The translations under genes were made by a program, and so were the position numbers. This document shows positions 7,963 to 16,498 of a stretch of DNA of 64,000 nt, one piece after another. Numbering within the stretch: position 1 is the stretch's first letter; each line of letters opens with the position of its first letter. The notes beneath the pieces are model-generated. The model did not search any database. It worked only from the letters and a program-made list of their open reading frames with translations, and had not been told where the DNA came from. This DNA is from Actinomycetes bacterium (GTDB lineage: Bacteria > Actinomycetota > Actinomycetes > Actinomycetales > Demequinaceae): positions 21,607 to 85,606 of the forward strand of contig JAEYOR010000028.1 of the NCBI GenBank assembly GCA_023411615.1. The letters run 5' to 3'.

Positions 7963-8610
7963 TTACTTGCGACCCATGAGCTTGTCCAGACGGCCTTCTG
8001 CTTTGGCCTTCTGAATCTGCTCGTCGGTCATGGACTCGAGGTCGGCCTGCGTCAACTGGGACTTGCTGGCGGCATTGCGCACACCTTGGTCGGCGGACCC
8101 TGCGAACCTCGCGCCGCCTTGCGCGGCCAGGTACGGCTTCTTCGCGATCAAATCCGCGATCGCGGCGGTGATGGCGGCCTGATCGACGCTTCCGTCGTCA
8201 TCCACCTCAAACTCGTCCAGGTCGAGATACAGCAACGCATCAGACGGGTCGGCCAGTTTGCTCGCCGCCAATGCGCGCACCTCGGCACGCTTGATGCGAT
8301 CGTTGGCCTTTTGCAAGGCTTCCGCTTCAATCTCGCGCTTGCGTTGCTCGGCCTCGAACTGCTCCTTGCGACCCTCGGACTCGGCCTTGAGGCGCTCAAG
8401 TTCGGCTCGAGCCTCCTGCGCGTCCTTGCGGGCCTTGTTGCGCTCGGCCTTCATCGCATCAAGGGCCTTCTTGCCAGCGTCACCCAACTGCTCGGTGCCC
8501 TCGATTTGCTCGTCAGACTCCTGCGCGTCGCTCTGCTGGGCTTGCTCATCCACCGACTCGTCAGCGTTCACAGACTCGACGGCTTCCTGGGTGGTTTCAA
8601 TCTCGGACAT
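7963..8610 (-). CDS. Capsid scaffolding protein
   Basis: The product is 215 aa from ATG 8610, chosen because GGGAGA lies 7 nt upstream; a start four codons earlier is possible. The N-terminal ~45 residues are acidic (many E, D, Q), residues 50-110 form a long charged coiled coil, and the C-terminus is basic (LDKLMGRK). This layout, acidic head, coiled coil and basic capsid-binding tail, is typical of scaffold proteins and resembles GP20-type minor structural proteins. It precedes the capsid gene by 22 nt and would be removed from the procapsid. Confidence 0.85.
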   Translation of the reverse strand: MSEIETTQEAVESVNADESVDEQAQQSDAQESDEQIEGTEQLGDAGKKALDAMKAERNKARKDAQEARAELERLKAESEGRKEQFEAEQRKREIEAEALQKANDRIKRAEVRALAASKLADPSDALLYLDLDEFEVDDDGSVDQAAITAAIADLIAKKPYLAAQGGARFAGSADQGVRNAASKSQLTQADLESMTDEQIQKAKAEGRLDKLMGRK

Positions 8611-8660
8611 GGTGTCTCCCATTGCGGGTTACGTGCCCACCCCTTGCGGGTGAGCGAGGT

Positions 8661-9701
8661 CTAGCGGCGCGTGTAGCCGAGCCATCCGTGATCGCGCAGC
8701 AGCCTTTCGGCGTGCGACTGGTTGACGGCAATCTTGAAAATCGACTCCGGCATCAGACGAGGGGCAACGACGCGGCGGTAACGTTCGCCAGGCCCCCGCG
8801 ACAGTGCGGACAGTTCCCGCACGCGCCGCATCTGATGACCAGCCACACCGCGCACCGTCGTGCCCTCGAGCGTGTATTTCACGGTCTTTCCGTACAGTTG
8901 CGCCGTGCGAATCCCGCCAGACTTGCGATAGGCGTTGACGAGCTGGTTCAGCGACGCCTGGGGGCGCTCCTGACCAAACTCAAGCCACGCCCGAGCGTTG
9001 GCATTGGAGCCGAGCACCTTCCGCAACCCCGCCTCGTCAAGCGAGTTGAGGTACGCCACCGGGCTCGTTGTGAGATCACCTGAGATGTTCTCGGCAGTCG
9101 GAATGTGCACACAGTCGCAGTCGGGGTGGCGTTCGAAGCCCGCGTTCTTGCGGAACCACTTGCCAGCCAAGATGACGCATCGGCCACACGAAGGCGGGGT
9201 GAGCATCCGCACGTAGCCGCCAATCGGACGTGCGTACATTGCCGCGCCCTCGACGCCCCTAGCGGTGTCTGACAGCAATGTCCCCATCGCCAGCGACAGC
9301 CACTTGCCGCCACGGTCCAGCGCCTCAGACGTTGACGCCCCGGACGCGACAGCAGACTTGGCGTGCGTCACCGCGCCATAAAGCAGCGACTCAGTTGGCA
9401 TGCCGTCACCGGCTGTGCCAACCCACTGCCTGCCCGAAATCTCCCAACGCGGCGTGTCTGCGCGCCCTTGCCCTGTCGCGGCGAGCGCAGTCGGCACCGA
9501 CTCCGACGCGATGCGCACCACGCGTTCTTGCGCCGTGTTCGCCACCGCAATCAACTGCGGAGCGACACCCGTGAACGACGCATCGAAGTCCTCGCCCATG
9601 CGCTTCCAGATGCGACCAACAGCCGATACCGCGGCTGCACGCTCCTGACGCCGCTTACGCTCCAGGTCTCGAACAGCCGCAGGCACCGACTGTGCCAGCA
9701 T
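8661..9701 (-). CDS. MuF-like minor capsid protein
   Basis: The product is 346 aa and follows the portal gene by 2 nt. Residues ~170-210 hold the Cys/His cluster CGRCVILAGKW...ERHPDCDCVHI, the signature of the VG15/MuF head morphogenesis proteins of actinophages. The N-terminal half is helical. MuF proteins ride inside the capsid near the portal and may be ejected with the DNA. No extra toxin or ADP-ribosyltransferase domain is evident beyond the core. Confidence 0.85.
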   Translation of the reverse strand: MLAQSVPAAVRDLERKRRQERAAAVSAVGRIWKRMGEDFDASFTGVAPQLIAVANTAQERVVRIASESVPTALAATGQGRADTPRWEISGRQWVGTAGDGMPTESLLYGAVTHAKSAVASGASTSEALDRGGKWLSLAMGTLLSDTARGVEGAAMYARPIGGYVRMLTPPSCGRCVILAGKWFRKNAGFERHPDCDCVHIPTAENISGDLTTSPVAYLNSLDEAGLRKVLGSNANARAWLEFGQERPQASLNQLVNAYRKSGGIRTAQLYGKTVKYTLEGTTVRGVAGHQMRRVRELSALSRGPGERYRRVVAPRLMPESIFKIAVNQSHAERLLRDHGWLGYTRR

Positions 9702-9703
9702 GG

Positions 9704-11167
9704 TTACGCCTCGACGGATTCAGACTCGTCCGACGCGTCCTTGTCAGACAGCGACCGCAAATACGGATCGGTGGCCTCATCCCGCGCCTCCTGCACAATG
9801 GCGGTGATCTCCGGCTCCGTGTAATCGAAGTAGCGGCGCAACACCTCAGCGAGCGGCATACCAATCTGCCGCGCCTTGATCGCCGCGTCCGCCTGCTGCA
9901 CCGGCGAGTGAGTCGCCGCGTCCTTCCACAACGTCATCGCCGAACGAGCCGCGAGCGCCACATCCCGATTGCCGCGCACCCGCGCAAGCAACTCAAAGAG
10001 CCTGCGCACTGGCTGGCGGTAATGCTTCTGCGCGTACCCAACCTTCGACACGAGCGGCGCGTCAAGGCCGGCCAGCGTCTCGCCGTTGATGTTGCCCATT
10101 TCGCCGTGAATCAGGTAGATCGGCGTTGACGACTGTGTTGCGATGTGACGGATCGCAATGTTGATGACATCGGTGAACACGTCGAGTTGTGACGGCGCCC
10201 ATTGATCGATCTTCGTGGCCTGTCCAGTGAGCCACAGCATGCGGCCACGCTTGAGCGCTTCCTGATCGACAGGAAGTTCGCCGACCACCTCACCCTTCTC
10301 GTTGAGCTTCGGCATCTTCGGCGGTTCCTGGCCGAGCACCACGCGTGCAGGCATCGAGGCGTAATCGGCGGCGACGAACAGGTACGCCCACAGCAAGTTG
10401 ACCGCATCCTGCATCGCAATAGTGCCGTCAATGTCCGAGATCGGCTCGCCGCCAAGCATCGGGCGGTTGGCGAACTCGGCGACCGGCACGGTGCCAATCG
10501 GGTTACGCAAAGGCCATGTGGCATCCGTGCCCTGACGCGCTTCCCACCCGTAGTCATCCGTCATCGACGGCGGGAGGACTAGACGCTTTTCTCCATCCGG
10601 CGTGTTTGCCCGGTTGTAAACCTCGGGCCGCTCCCACTTCCACACGTAATCCGCGGTATAGAGCGTCAAATACTCGTGATCGCCATCCGACCAACACTTG
10701 ATCGCGGCGGCGTACTCTCCAGTTTCAAGGTCGAAATCCACCAACATCTGCGACGGCGACTCCCACGACAAACGCGGACTGCCGTCACTGTCGCCCCACA
10801 CCAGCGCAAACGAACGCTTCGAAATCGTGGACGTGAGAAAACCCTGAGCCATAAGTTCAGGGCCAGCGCACACCTCGAAATCGCGCCACAGTTTCCGCTC
10901 CACGTCCGACACGCTCGCGTCGCCGTCCAAACGGATGCCTCGCAACTCAAGACGCTCAGCGGGAGCAGATCCCACCACGCCACACCAGTTGTCCGAGAAG
11001 TTTGCGTAGCGCGCCTTGTGAACGCTCGACCACTCGTCCGATGCGTAAGCGAGTGGCTGCTTACCAAGGAAATAGTCACCCTGGCGCTCCACGTCGCGAA
11101 CACGACTAATGAGTCGCTGGCGCAACTTTTGTGCATATGCGAGTGCGGCTGTGGCGTCGGTGTCCAT
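9704..11167 (-). CDS. Portal protein (SPP1 gp6-like)
   Basis: The product is 487 aa, typical for the SPP1-type portal family. Recognisable segments are the N-terminal YFLGKQPLAYASDEW and the middle VPVAEFANRP...SDIDGTIAMQDAVN, followed by a C-terminal acidic region. Twelve copies would form the channel for DNA entry and the docking ring for the terminase. It lies between large terminase and MuF in the canonical order. Stop and next start are separated by 2 nt. Confidence 0.93.
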   Translation of the reverse strand: MDTDATAALAYAQKLRQRLISRVRDVERQGDYFLGKQPLAYASDEWSSVHKARYANFSDNWCGVVGSAPAERLELRGIRLDGDASVSDVERKLWRDFEVCAGPELMAQGFLTSTISKRSFALVWGDSDGSPRLSWESPSQMLVDFDLETGEYAAAIKCWSDGDHEYLTLYTADYVWKWERPEVYNRANTPDGEKRLVLPPSMTDDYGWEARQGTDATWPLRNPIGTVPVAEFANRPMLGGEPISDIDGTIAMQDAVNLLWAYLFVAADYASMPARVVLGQEPPKMPKLNEKGEVVGELPVDQEALKRGRMLWLTGQATKIDQWAPSQLDVFTDVINIAIRHIATQSSTPIYLIHGEMGNINGETLAGLDAPLVSKVGYAQKHYRQPVRRLFELLARVRGNRDVALAARSAMTLWKDAATHSPVQQADAAIKARQIGMPLAEVLRRYFDYTEPEITAIVQEARDEATDPYLRSLSDKDASDESESVEA

Positions 11168-11180
11168 TGACCCTCCTCAC

Positions 11181-12809
11181 TCACATCACGTAGGCGTAAT
11201 TCGTCTCAGTCCAGCCCTCGGCGAGAGCGTCAGAAGCGGCTTCGTAGGCCAACACGTCGGCCATGAGCGCGTCGATCTTTTGGTGTTCGGATGGCTTGCC
11301 GAGCAGGTATGCGTCAGCGAAGCCAGACAGTGTTTTGGCGACCTTGCGGGCGTTCAATGCGTGGGCACGAGTGGTCGGACAGTCGTCATGCGTCGTCACC
11401 CGTTCGCGCGAATCCTCCAGATACCGCGACAAAGCCGGGAACATGCGGGTGGCCTTGTTCGTCGGCCACAGAATCACCCGCGCCTCGCCGAACTCTTCCG
11501 CCCACGCATCAGCCTGCGTCTCCCACATATGCGGGTCCACATACAGGCGCTTCACCTTGTATCTGCCGAAAATCTCCGTCATCGCCGACGCAACCTCAGC
11601 GCGTGGAACTCGACCCTCGGGCCACTGCGCCGGATTCCATAGCGTCGGCCGCTTGTCCGGCCCATACGTCGGAGTGAACCGGTGGCGACCCTTCGTGACC
11701 GCCCGCAACGCCGTCCAGTCACCTGTGCTCGAGCCGTCAAAGCCAAGCGAAATCTCTGCGCCATCCGGCACGCCAACATCCAGGCGCGTGGCATCCCACA
11801 GCGCCTCCGGCATAAACGAGCCAAGCCCCTGCACGAGCCGGTTGCCAAAGAAGCGCTCAGCCTGCGTCGGGTCCGTCTCCACCAGCTCGGCAGCCTCAGC
11901 ATCAATCGCTTTCGGATCGACCCACGGCGAGTCTGCGTACACGTAGGCGTGAAGCTTGGCCCGGTCACGCTTGTTGCCGTATGACAAGTCGGCGGGAGGC
12001 TTGCGGTAGTACCGGAAGATGTCTTTAGCATTCGACTCGAACGCCTGCTGCGCGGCCGAGTTCTCCATCGGGTCCCACGGGTTCGTCAGCTCGATCGTTC
12101 GACCCTGCATCGCCGCCACACCACGGCGCATCGTCTGCCAAGTGTCAAGCACCTTATTTGCGGCGGAGTACAGGCCCGACTCGTCACCGAGCGCGCCCGT
12201 CAGCGGTTGACCAAGCTTCGACTTCGCGGCAGACGAAAGTGGGACAATCTTGCCGCGATTGGGCAGACGGATAAAGCCCTCCCGCACATGCACAAACTCA
12301 TGCAATGGGCCGTTGTGAATCATCGTCTGCAACGGCTCATACACGTTCTGCGTCTGCGACTCGGCGAACGCCAAGAGACCAAGCAGCGACTTGCCGCGCG
12401 GGACGCCCATCGCCTCGCCAGGCAGGTACTCATACTCCCAGCCACACGAGCACCAATGGTCGGCGCACCTGTACACCTCGCCACCAGTCGCCCACCCAGC
12501 AAACAGCGACGGGCCAACGGCCTCATTGAGAAGCATCGCCGCGCCCCACGGCGACTTACCGCACTTCTGTGGGCCAACCACGATAGAGCGGCGATACTGG
12601 AAAGGCGCCACCAACCGCTCAGGATCGGCGACCGCATCAGGGCGCACCCGATAGTGATTGACGGTGCAAAACAACTGCCAGCCATTGAGCGCAAGGCCCT
12701 GACCTTCGTAAACACCCGACGGCACCGAGCAGTGCGCCTCAATCCAGTCTGCGACTAAGAAGCCGATGGTGTGGAGTGGATTGAAATCCAACTCCAGGTC
12801 ATCGGCCAT
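11181..12809 (-). CDS. Terminase large subunit
   Basis: The product is 542 aa from ATG 12809 (MADDLELDF); the frame is open 12 codons earlier. A Walker A-like GPQKCGKS lies at residues 79-86, followed by an ATPase core, then a C-terminal RNase H-like nuclease with LGFDGSSTGDWTAL, YVDPHMWETQ and a terminal helix carrying conserved Asp residues. It packages concatemeric DNA through the portal. An odd Cys/His-containing insertion (CADHWCSCGWEYEY) lies ~40 residues after Walker A. The gene overlaps terminase small subunit by 11 nt. Confidence 0.94.
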   Translation of the reverse strand: MADDLELDFNPLHTIGFLVADWIEAHCSVPSGVYEGQGLALNGWQLFCTVNHYRVRPDAVADPERLVAPFQYRRSIVVGPQKCGKSPWGAAMLLNEAVGPSLFAGWATGGEVYRCADHWCSCGWEYEYLPGEAMGVPRGKSLLGLLAFAESQTQNVYEPLQTMIHNGPLHEFVHVREGFIRLPNRGKIVPLSSAAKSKLGQPLTGALGDESGLYSAANKVLDTWQTMRRGVAAMQGRTIELTNPWDPMENSAAQQAFESNAKDIFRYYRKPPADLSYGNKRDRAKLHAYVYADSPWVDPKAIDAEAAELVETDPTQAERFFGNRLVQGLGSFMPEALWDATRLDVGVPDGAEISLGFDGSSTGDWTALRAVTKGRHRFTPTYGPDKRPTLWNPAQWPEGRVPRAEVASAMTEIFGRYKVKRLYVDPHMWETQADAWAEEFGEARVILWPTNKATRMFPALSRYLEDSRERVTTHDDCPTTRAHALNARKVAKTLSGFADAYLLGKPSEHQKIDALMADVLAYEAASDALAEGWTETNYAYVM

Positions 12810-13260
12810 CGCCAGCGACCTTGAGGCGGTCACGCGACGATGCACGCGCCGACTTCGACTCGCGACGGTCAGCCAACTCGTCGGCAGGAATTACAAACCC
12901 TGAGCGCGCGAGAGCGTCGGGCGTGAGCAGAATCTCGCCAGCAAGTCCACGGATCTGAGCCAGAATGCCGACCGGGTACTCTTCCAACTCAGACCACGCA
13001 AGAAGCGAGCAATACAGCGCCACGGTGGGAATGACGAACGACCATTGCGGGGTAGCCCAAAGGCTCGCCTGCGGAGTGCGCCAGACCGCCTCCCAATGGC
13101 TCAGCTCCGACCCGTGCAGTACAGGCCGAGGAAACGCGGGAATCTCGCCGTCGTAGCCATTCGCCGGCAAGGGGCTGAACTTGAGGCCCTTGCGATCCGA
13201 CGCGCCAGACGTGGGAGACGGGGGAGGGCCAGAACGCGCGCGGGCGCCACCACTTGCCAT
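12799..13260 (-). CDS. Terminase small subunit
   Basis: The product is 153 aa. A proline-rich N-terminus (GPPPSPTSGASDRKG) and a helical region with PVLHGSELSHWEAVWRTPQA match actinophage small terminases. It would recognise the packaging site and recruit the large subunit. A GGAGG site lies 8 nt before the ATG. It is the first of the packaging genes after the HNH gene and a 165-bp hairpin-rich gap. Confidence 0.85.
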   Translation of the reverse strand: MASGGARARSGPPPSPTSGASDRKGLKFSPLPANGYDGEIPAFPRPVLHGSELSHWEAVWRTPQASLWATPQWSFVIPTVALYCSLLAWSELEEYPVGILAQIRGLAGEILLTPDALARSGFVIPADELADRRESKSARASSRDRLKVAGDGR

Positions 13261-13276
13261 GATCGATTCCTCCTTG

Positions 13277-13402
13277 CCGCGTTGCGCGGACGATCCAGTG
13301 CGTTGCGCACTGGGGGGGTGGGCTTGGAAACCTTGAACCCTTCACGGGTTTTCCACTGCTCCCCGGCGGTCATGTCGCAAGGGGCAAAGGGGGCACACCC
13401 CC
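13277..13402. other. Hairpin-rich gap between HNH and small terminase: candidate packaging site
   Basis: The 165-bp gap (13261-13425) has no ORF. It contains CCGCG-TTG-CGCGG (13277-13289), CCAGTGCG-TTG-CGCACTGG (13295-13313) and GGGGG-CACA-CCCCC (13389-13402), with G- and C-tracts. The first two hairpins share the same core GCGTTGCGC. HNH plus small terminase commonly flank cos in siphoviruses, so terminase recognition is a reasonable guess. No overhang can be assigned. Confidence 0.35.
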
Positions 13403-13425
13403 CCAAATCGGACATTTGCCGATGG

Positions 13426-13809
13426 TCACTCGCGAAGATTCCATCCGCCCGGCGAAGTTCGCGCAGTGTATGAGTCGTGACAGGGCTTGCACTCGCCGCG
13501 ACCATATGTGGGGTCGTTCGGGTTGAGGCCAGCGGCCTCTAGGTCCCGGCGCTCCACGGGGTAGTGGTTGGCTACCGTTGCACGCATTGCGCAAAGCCCG
13601 TCGTGTTTGCCGCACTCACCCATGCACTGGCATAGGGGGTGGGCGGCTAGCACCCCATCACGGAAGGCCTGGTGACCCCGTGTCCCATAGGGATTTCCGT
13701 TAGGGCGCCTGGCGCGCTCAGCTTCTCGCTGGTGCAATGCGCAGCGCCCACCGCCTTCGACCAGGGATGGGCACCCTGGGTGGGTGCATACCCTGTACCG
13801 GGCGGCCAT
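13426..13809 (-). CDS. HNH endonuclease of the packaging module
   Basis: The product is 127 aa. Four Cys-containing pairs (CTHPGC, CALH, CQCMGEC, CKPC) bind zinc, and the HNH core reads ANHYPVERRDLEAAGLNPNDP then CKPCHDSYTA. HNH proteins beside terminases in HK97-like phages stimulate cos cleavage by the large subunit, so this is probably a packaging cofactor and not a homing enzyme. It ends 165 bp before the small terminase. Confidence 0.88.
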   Translation of the reverse strand: MAARYRVCTHPGCPSLVEGGGRCALHQREAERARRPNGNPYGTRGHQAFRDGVLAAHPLCQCMGECGKHDGLCAMRATVANHYPVERRDLEAAGLNPNDPTYGRGECKPCHDSYTARTSPGGWNLRE

Positions 13810-13815
13810 TTCGTC

Positions 13816-14526
13816 TTAGCCCTCGTAACGTCCCGGCTCGGGGAACTTGCCTCGGATGTACTCACCGACCGCGCCGCTGGTGAAGCGTTCGTCTGAGGTG
13901 CTGATCCATGCGCGTGTCTTGTGTCCGGCGTCGGCCTTGGCGTTGCCGACCTTGCGACCACCAATGCCTGCGAGGTTGCCGTAGATCGACTGCTCACACA
14001 GCAACGTACCGGCCTTCTCTGCGTTGCGGGCGATGAGAAGCGCCTCACGCATGGTCGCAGTGTCGGTGACCGGCAGCGGCATGTGGCATCCGTCGTAGAT
14101 GGTTGGTTCAGGGTGGCCGTTCGCTTCAAGCCAGGCGAGGGTGGCACGCAACGCTTTGGTGTACGCCGACTCACCCTCAGCCTTCTCGAACGTCTCGATG
14201 CGGGCGAGCATGGGGCCACCGTTGACGACCTCGACGGTTTTGGCGGGACGCATCGCGAACATGTCGTCATGCCAGATGATGAAGCCTTCGGGGATTGCTT
14301 TGCAGGCGGCGCGAATGTTGGCGCGGTAGTTGCCGTTGCGTTGACCGGGGATCTGCTCCACGGCGATGTGCTCAACCTCATCGGACACCCATGCTGGCTT
14401 GTGGCCGACGATGACGACACGACCGTGGGGGACGTGCTTGTCGATGGACCGCAACGCATAACGCAGCTCGGCATGGTCGCCCGCACCTTCACGGCCAACG
14501 GGGATGACGATGGTGGGAAGGCTCAC
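13816..14526 (-). CDS. GT-A-like glycosyltransferase
   Basis: The product is 236 aa. It starts at GTG 14526, which overlaps the previous stop as GTGA, so it is coupled to the GT-B gene. The N-terminus (TIVIPVGREGAGDHAELRYALRSI) has the strand-helix pattern of nucleotide-sugar-binding GT-A folds. FIIWHDDMFAM at residues 82-92 supplies the acidic metal/sugar-nucleotide motif (D87-D88), similar to the DD motif in Stealth-type and phage glycosyltransferases. It lies at the head of the late operon just upstream of HNH and terminase. The likely substrate is the virion itself; the sugar is unknown. Confidence 0.72.
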   Translation of the reverse strand: MSLPTIVIPVGREGAGDHAELRYALRSIDKHVPHGRVVIVGHKPAWVSDEVEHIAVEQIPGQRNGNYRANIRAACKAIPEGFIIWHDDMFAMRPAKTVEVVNGGPMLARIETFEKAEGESAYTKALRATLAWLEANGHPEPTIYDGCHMPLPVTDTATMREALLIARNAEKAGTLLCEQSIYGNLAGIGGRKVGNAKADAGHKTRAWISTSDERFTSGAVGEYIRGKFPEPGRYEG

Positions 14527-15404
14527 GGGTGGCTCCTCACGGCAAGTGATTCGTACATGGGGGCAAGACGGCGCACTGTCTCAGCGCCGTCGTGGAAGCG
14601 TTCATAGTGGGCGTGACCGGTCTCAGCCCAGGTCGCACGGTCCTGGTCATCGAGCAGCACAGCGAGGGCGTCGGCGATCGTGTCGGCGGTGGTCTCAATG
14701 AATGGCAGTTGGCCGAACTCGGCGCGCATTCGGGTGAGCGTGGACGGGGCACCACCGGCGATGACTGGCAGGCCGAGCGCCCACGCTTCGATTGCGTTGA
14801 CGCCATAGCCGAGCTCGGTTTGGTCATACAGCGCGTCGCAGGTCGCTTTGATCGCCAAGCATTCGGCGTTCGTTTTGCCTTCGATGAGGACAGGCTCAAC
14901 ACCAACAAGTCGGCAGGCGGTCAGGAATGCCTCGGTGCTTTTGATGGCGCGGTTTGTGGGGGCGTGAGCGACACGCAGGAGGCGCCCGCCAGTGACGCGG
15001 CGCTTGGGCAGCATGTCGCGGCTGATCGGGTGGGGAAGCCATGTCAGGCTCGGCTCGAGGTCGAGCAGGTCAAGGGTTGCGGCCACACCAACACCGCCGT
15101 TGTCTGCGATGTAGCGCCTGAACAGGTCGACGTTGCGGCGGAACACTGTGCCGTGCAGGTGCATCACGAACGGCTTGTCACCAAGAATGCGACGAGGCTT
15201 TGCGTTCTCGTGGAGGTGCACCACATCCGCATGAGGCCATTCGTCGGCCAACTGCGACCATGCGAGGTCGTGCGGGTAGTCGAGATAGTTGGTCAGGCGC
15301 ACTGCCGACCTGACTGTGATCGTGTGGTGGCTGGCGAACGCCTTGGCGATCGCGTAGGAACTCCCAGCAAGGTCGGAGCCCTGGCGCACTGAGAGGACGT
15401 ACAT
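14523..15404 (-). CDS. GT-B (GT4-like) glycosyltransferase
   Basis: The product is 293 aa from ATG 15404, chosen because GGGAGG lies 6 nt upstream; the frame stays open for 18 more codons. The N-terminal Rossmann half includes DVVHLHENAK and PFVMHLHGTVF. The C-terminal half has RVAHAPTNRAIKSTE, a sugar-phosphate-binding pattern, and GYGVNAIEAWALGLPVIAG at residues 199-217, the GT4 donor-site signature. It heads the late operon, downstream of the terminator at 15525-15553. With the next gene it forms a two-enzyme sugar-transfer module. Confidence 0.82.
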   Translation of the reverse strand: MYVLSVRQGSDLAGSSYAIAKAFASHHTITVRSAVRLTNYLDYPHDLAWSQLADEWPHADVVHLHENAKPRRILGDKPFVMHLHGTVFRRNVDLFRRYIADNGGVGVAATLDLLDLEPSLTWLPHPISRDMLPKRRVTGGRLLRVAHAPTNRAIKSTEAFLTACRLVGVEPVLIEGKTNAECLAIKATCDALYDQTELGYGVNAIEAWALGLPVIAGGAPSTLTRMRAEFGQLPFIETTADTIADALAVLLDDQDRATWAETGHAHYERFHDGAETVRRLAPMYESLAVRSHP

Positions 15405-15524
15405 GAAGCCTCCCGATGCGCCAATCTCGCCTGTCTCCGCGCGGTTCACGAATGCCAAATGGCTCAGGCTGAATGCCCGGATGTGTTGGTGGTCGCGGCG
15501 TGCAAGGCGAGGGGTTTGGGCATG

Positions 15525-15553
15525 AAAAAAGCCCCGACCGGAAGGCTGGGGCT
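15525..15553 (-). terminator. Rho-independent terminator ending the early operon
   Basis: On the minus strand a GC stem (AGCCCC at 15530-15535 with GGGGCT at 15548-15553, inner GG/CC pairs) is followed by six U residues. It lies just downstream of the last early gene and upstream of the glycosyltransferases. Confidence 0.82.
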
Positions 15554-15584
15554 AATTTCTGATGCGTGTTTCTACGCTACAAAC

Positions 15585-15613
15585 AGGATGACATGCACCC
15601 TTTGACCAGTCAA
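15585..15613 (-). promoter_or_regulatory. Possible late promoter upstream of the terminator
   Basis: On the minus strand TTGACT (15613-15608) is followed by 17 nt and CATCCT (15590-15585). The -35 is good, the -10 poor. The TTGAC also forms a short inverted repeat with GTCAA at 15602-15613. If used, its transcript would meet the terminator at 15525-15553 before any gene. Confidence 0.25.
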
Positions 15614-15635
15614 GTCTTGTGTGGGCGTGTCGTGA

Positions 15636-16343
15636 CTAGGCGGCGATGTCAATTTTCGCGAGGTCTACAGCGTCAATGAACCTGAACATTTGCGGGTCGC
15701 GGATGACAGGCACGAGCCGACCACGGTTGATCCACGAGTCGATGGTGGCGCGTGGCACATGACCGCCAAGCAGTTTGAGTGCGGGACCAAGTTCGGCCCT
15801 GGTCATGAGCCGAGATGCGAACGCGCGAGCCAACTGTTCACGGACGCTCGCAAGATCAGCCGTTGACCCGCAGTTGTCGCAGGCGGCGTTGTGCTTGCCG
15901 GGTGTGAGCCACAAATCGCCACCACAGGCGGTGAGGCATCGGCCAACGAATCGCGGGGGCGGTGGCTTCATCACGAGACGGCGGGTGCGGTCGAGGAACT
16001 GGTTTGCGATGTCGGCGTATTCCTTGCCGATGCGTTCGTTAGGGTCGGCCGTCCAGTGCCCGTGGCGTTCTGCGATGAGTTCGATGACCGCTTCGAGGGT
16101 GGTGGGCACTCGTTTCACGTCGGCTGTCTCCATTGTCAGCTCGACGGCGTACCAGTTGGCGGCTTCGTCAAGTTCGAACAGTAGATCTGATGCGGCGAGG
16201 TTGATGGGTGGCCGTGATGCGGGTGGCATACGAACGTTGGCGCCTTGGCTTGGCATTGGTTCAAGGTGGGCGCGGATTGTGGGGATGAGTTTTGCGAGGG
16301 TGCGCCAAGTGTCGGCTGCTTCGAGCGCGAGGGCGGTGTCCAT
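15636..16343 (-). CDS. Zinc-ribbon plus HTH protein, possible late-gene regulator
   Basis: The product is 235 aa and is the last gene of the early operon. Residues 1-125 are helical with no named family. Cys136, Cys140, Cys155 and Cys158 form a zinc ribbon. The C-terminal ~50 residues (LGGHVPRATIDSWINRGRLVPV...FRFIDAVDLAK) look like a MerR/excisionase-type HTH. The position next to the early terminator is where late activators or antiterminators sit in many phages, but no function is established. The start overlaps the previous stop as TGATG. Confidence 0.6.
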   Translation of the reverse strand: MDTALALEAADTWRTLAKLIPTIRAHLEPMPSQGANVRMPPASRPPINLAASDLLFELDEAANWYAVELTMETADVKRVPTTLEAVIELIAERHGHWTADPNERIGKEYADIANQFLDRTRRLVMKPPPPRFVGRCLTACGGDLWLTPGKHNAACDNCGSTADLASVREQLARAFASRLMTRAELGPALKLLGGHVPRATIDSWINRGRLVPVIRDPQMFRFIDAVDLAKIDIAA

Positions 16344-16498
16344 CAGTCGTCCTCCAGGTGTGTTGGCAGTTGGAAGCCGATTGGTCGTGGTTCGACGTGA
16401 TCGACGCTTGAGCCGAGTTCGCTGTATTCGGCGGGTGGTTCCGTGGTGGGCTTTGGTTCGCGTGTCACCTTGAGGGTGACGGTGAGGTTGATTTTCAT
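16343..16498 (-). CDS. Small phage protein (51 aa)
   Basis: The frame starts at ATG 16498, overlapping the upstream stop (ATGA), and ends in a TGATG overlap with the next gene. It encodes MKINLTVTLKVTREPKPTTE..., a short beta-like N-terminus followed by a Pro/Glu-rich stretch. I recognise no family. The double overlap strongly supports translation. Confidence 0.65.
   Translation of the reverse strand: MKINLTVTLKVTREPKPTTEPPAEYSELGSSVDHVEPRPIGFQLPTHLEDD

Noticed and set aside
13389..13402. GGGGG-CACA-CCCCC as a transcription terminator
   Set aside because: No U-run follows on either strand, and termination here would cut the late operon between HNH and terminase.
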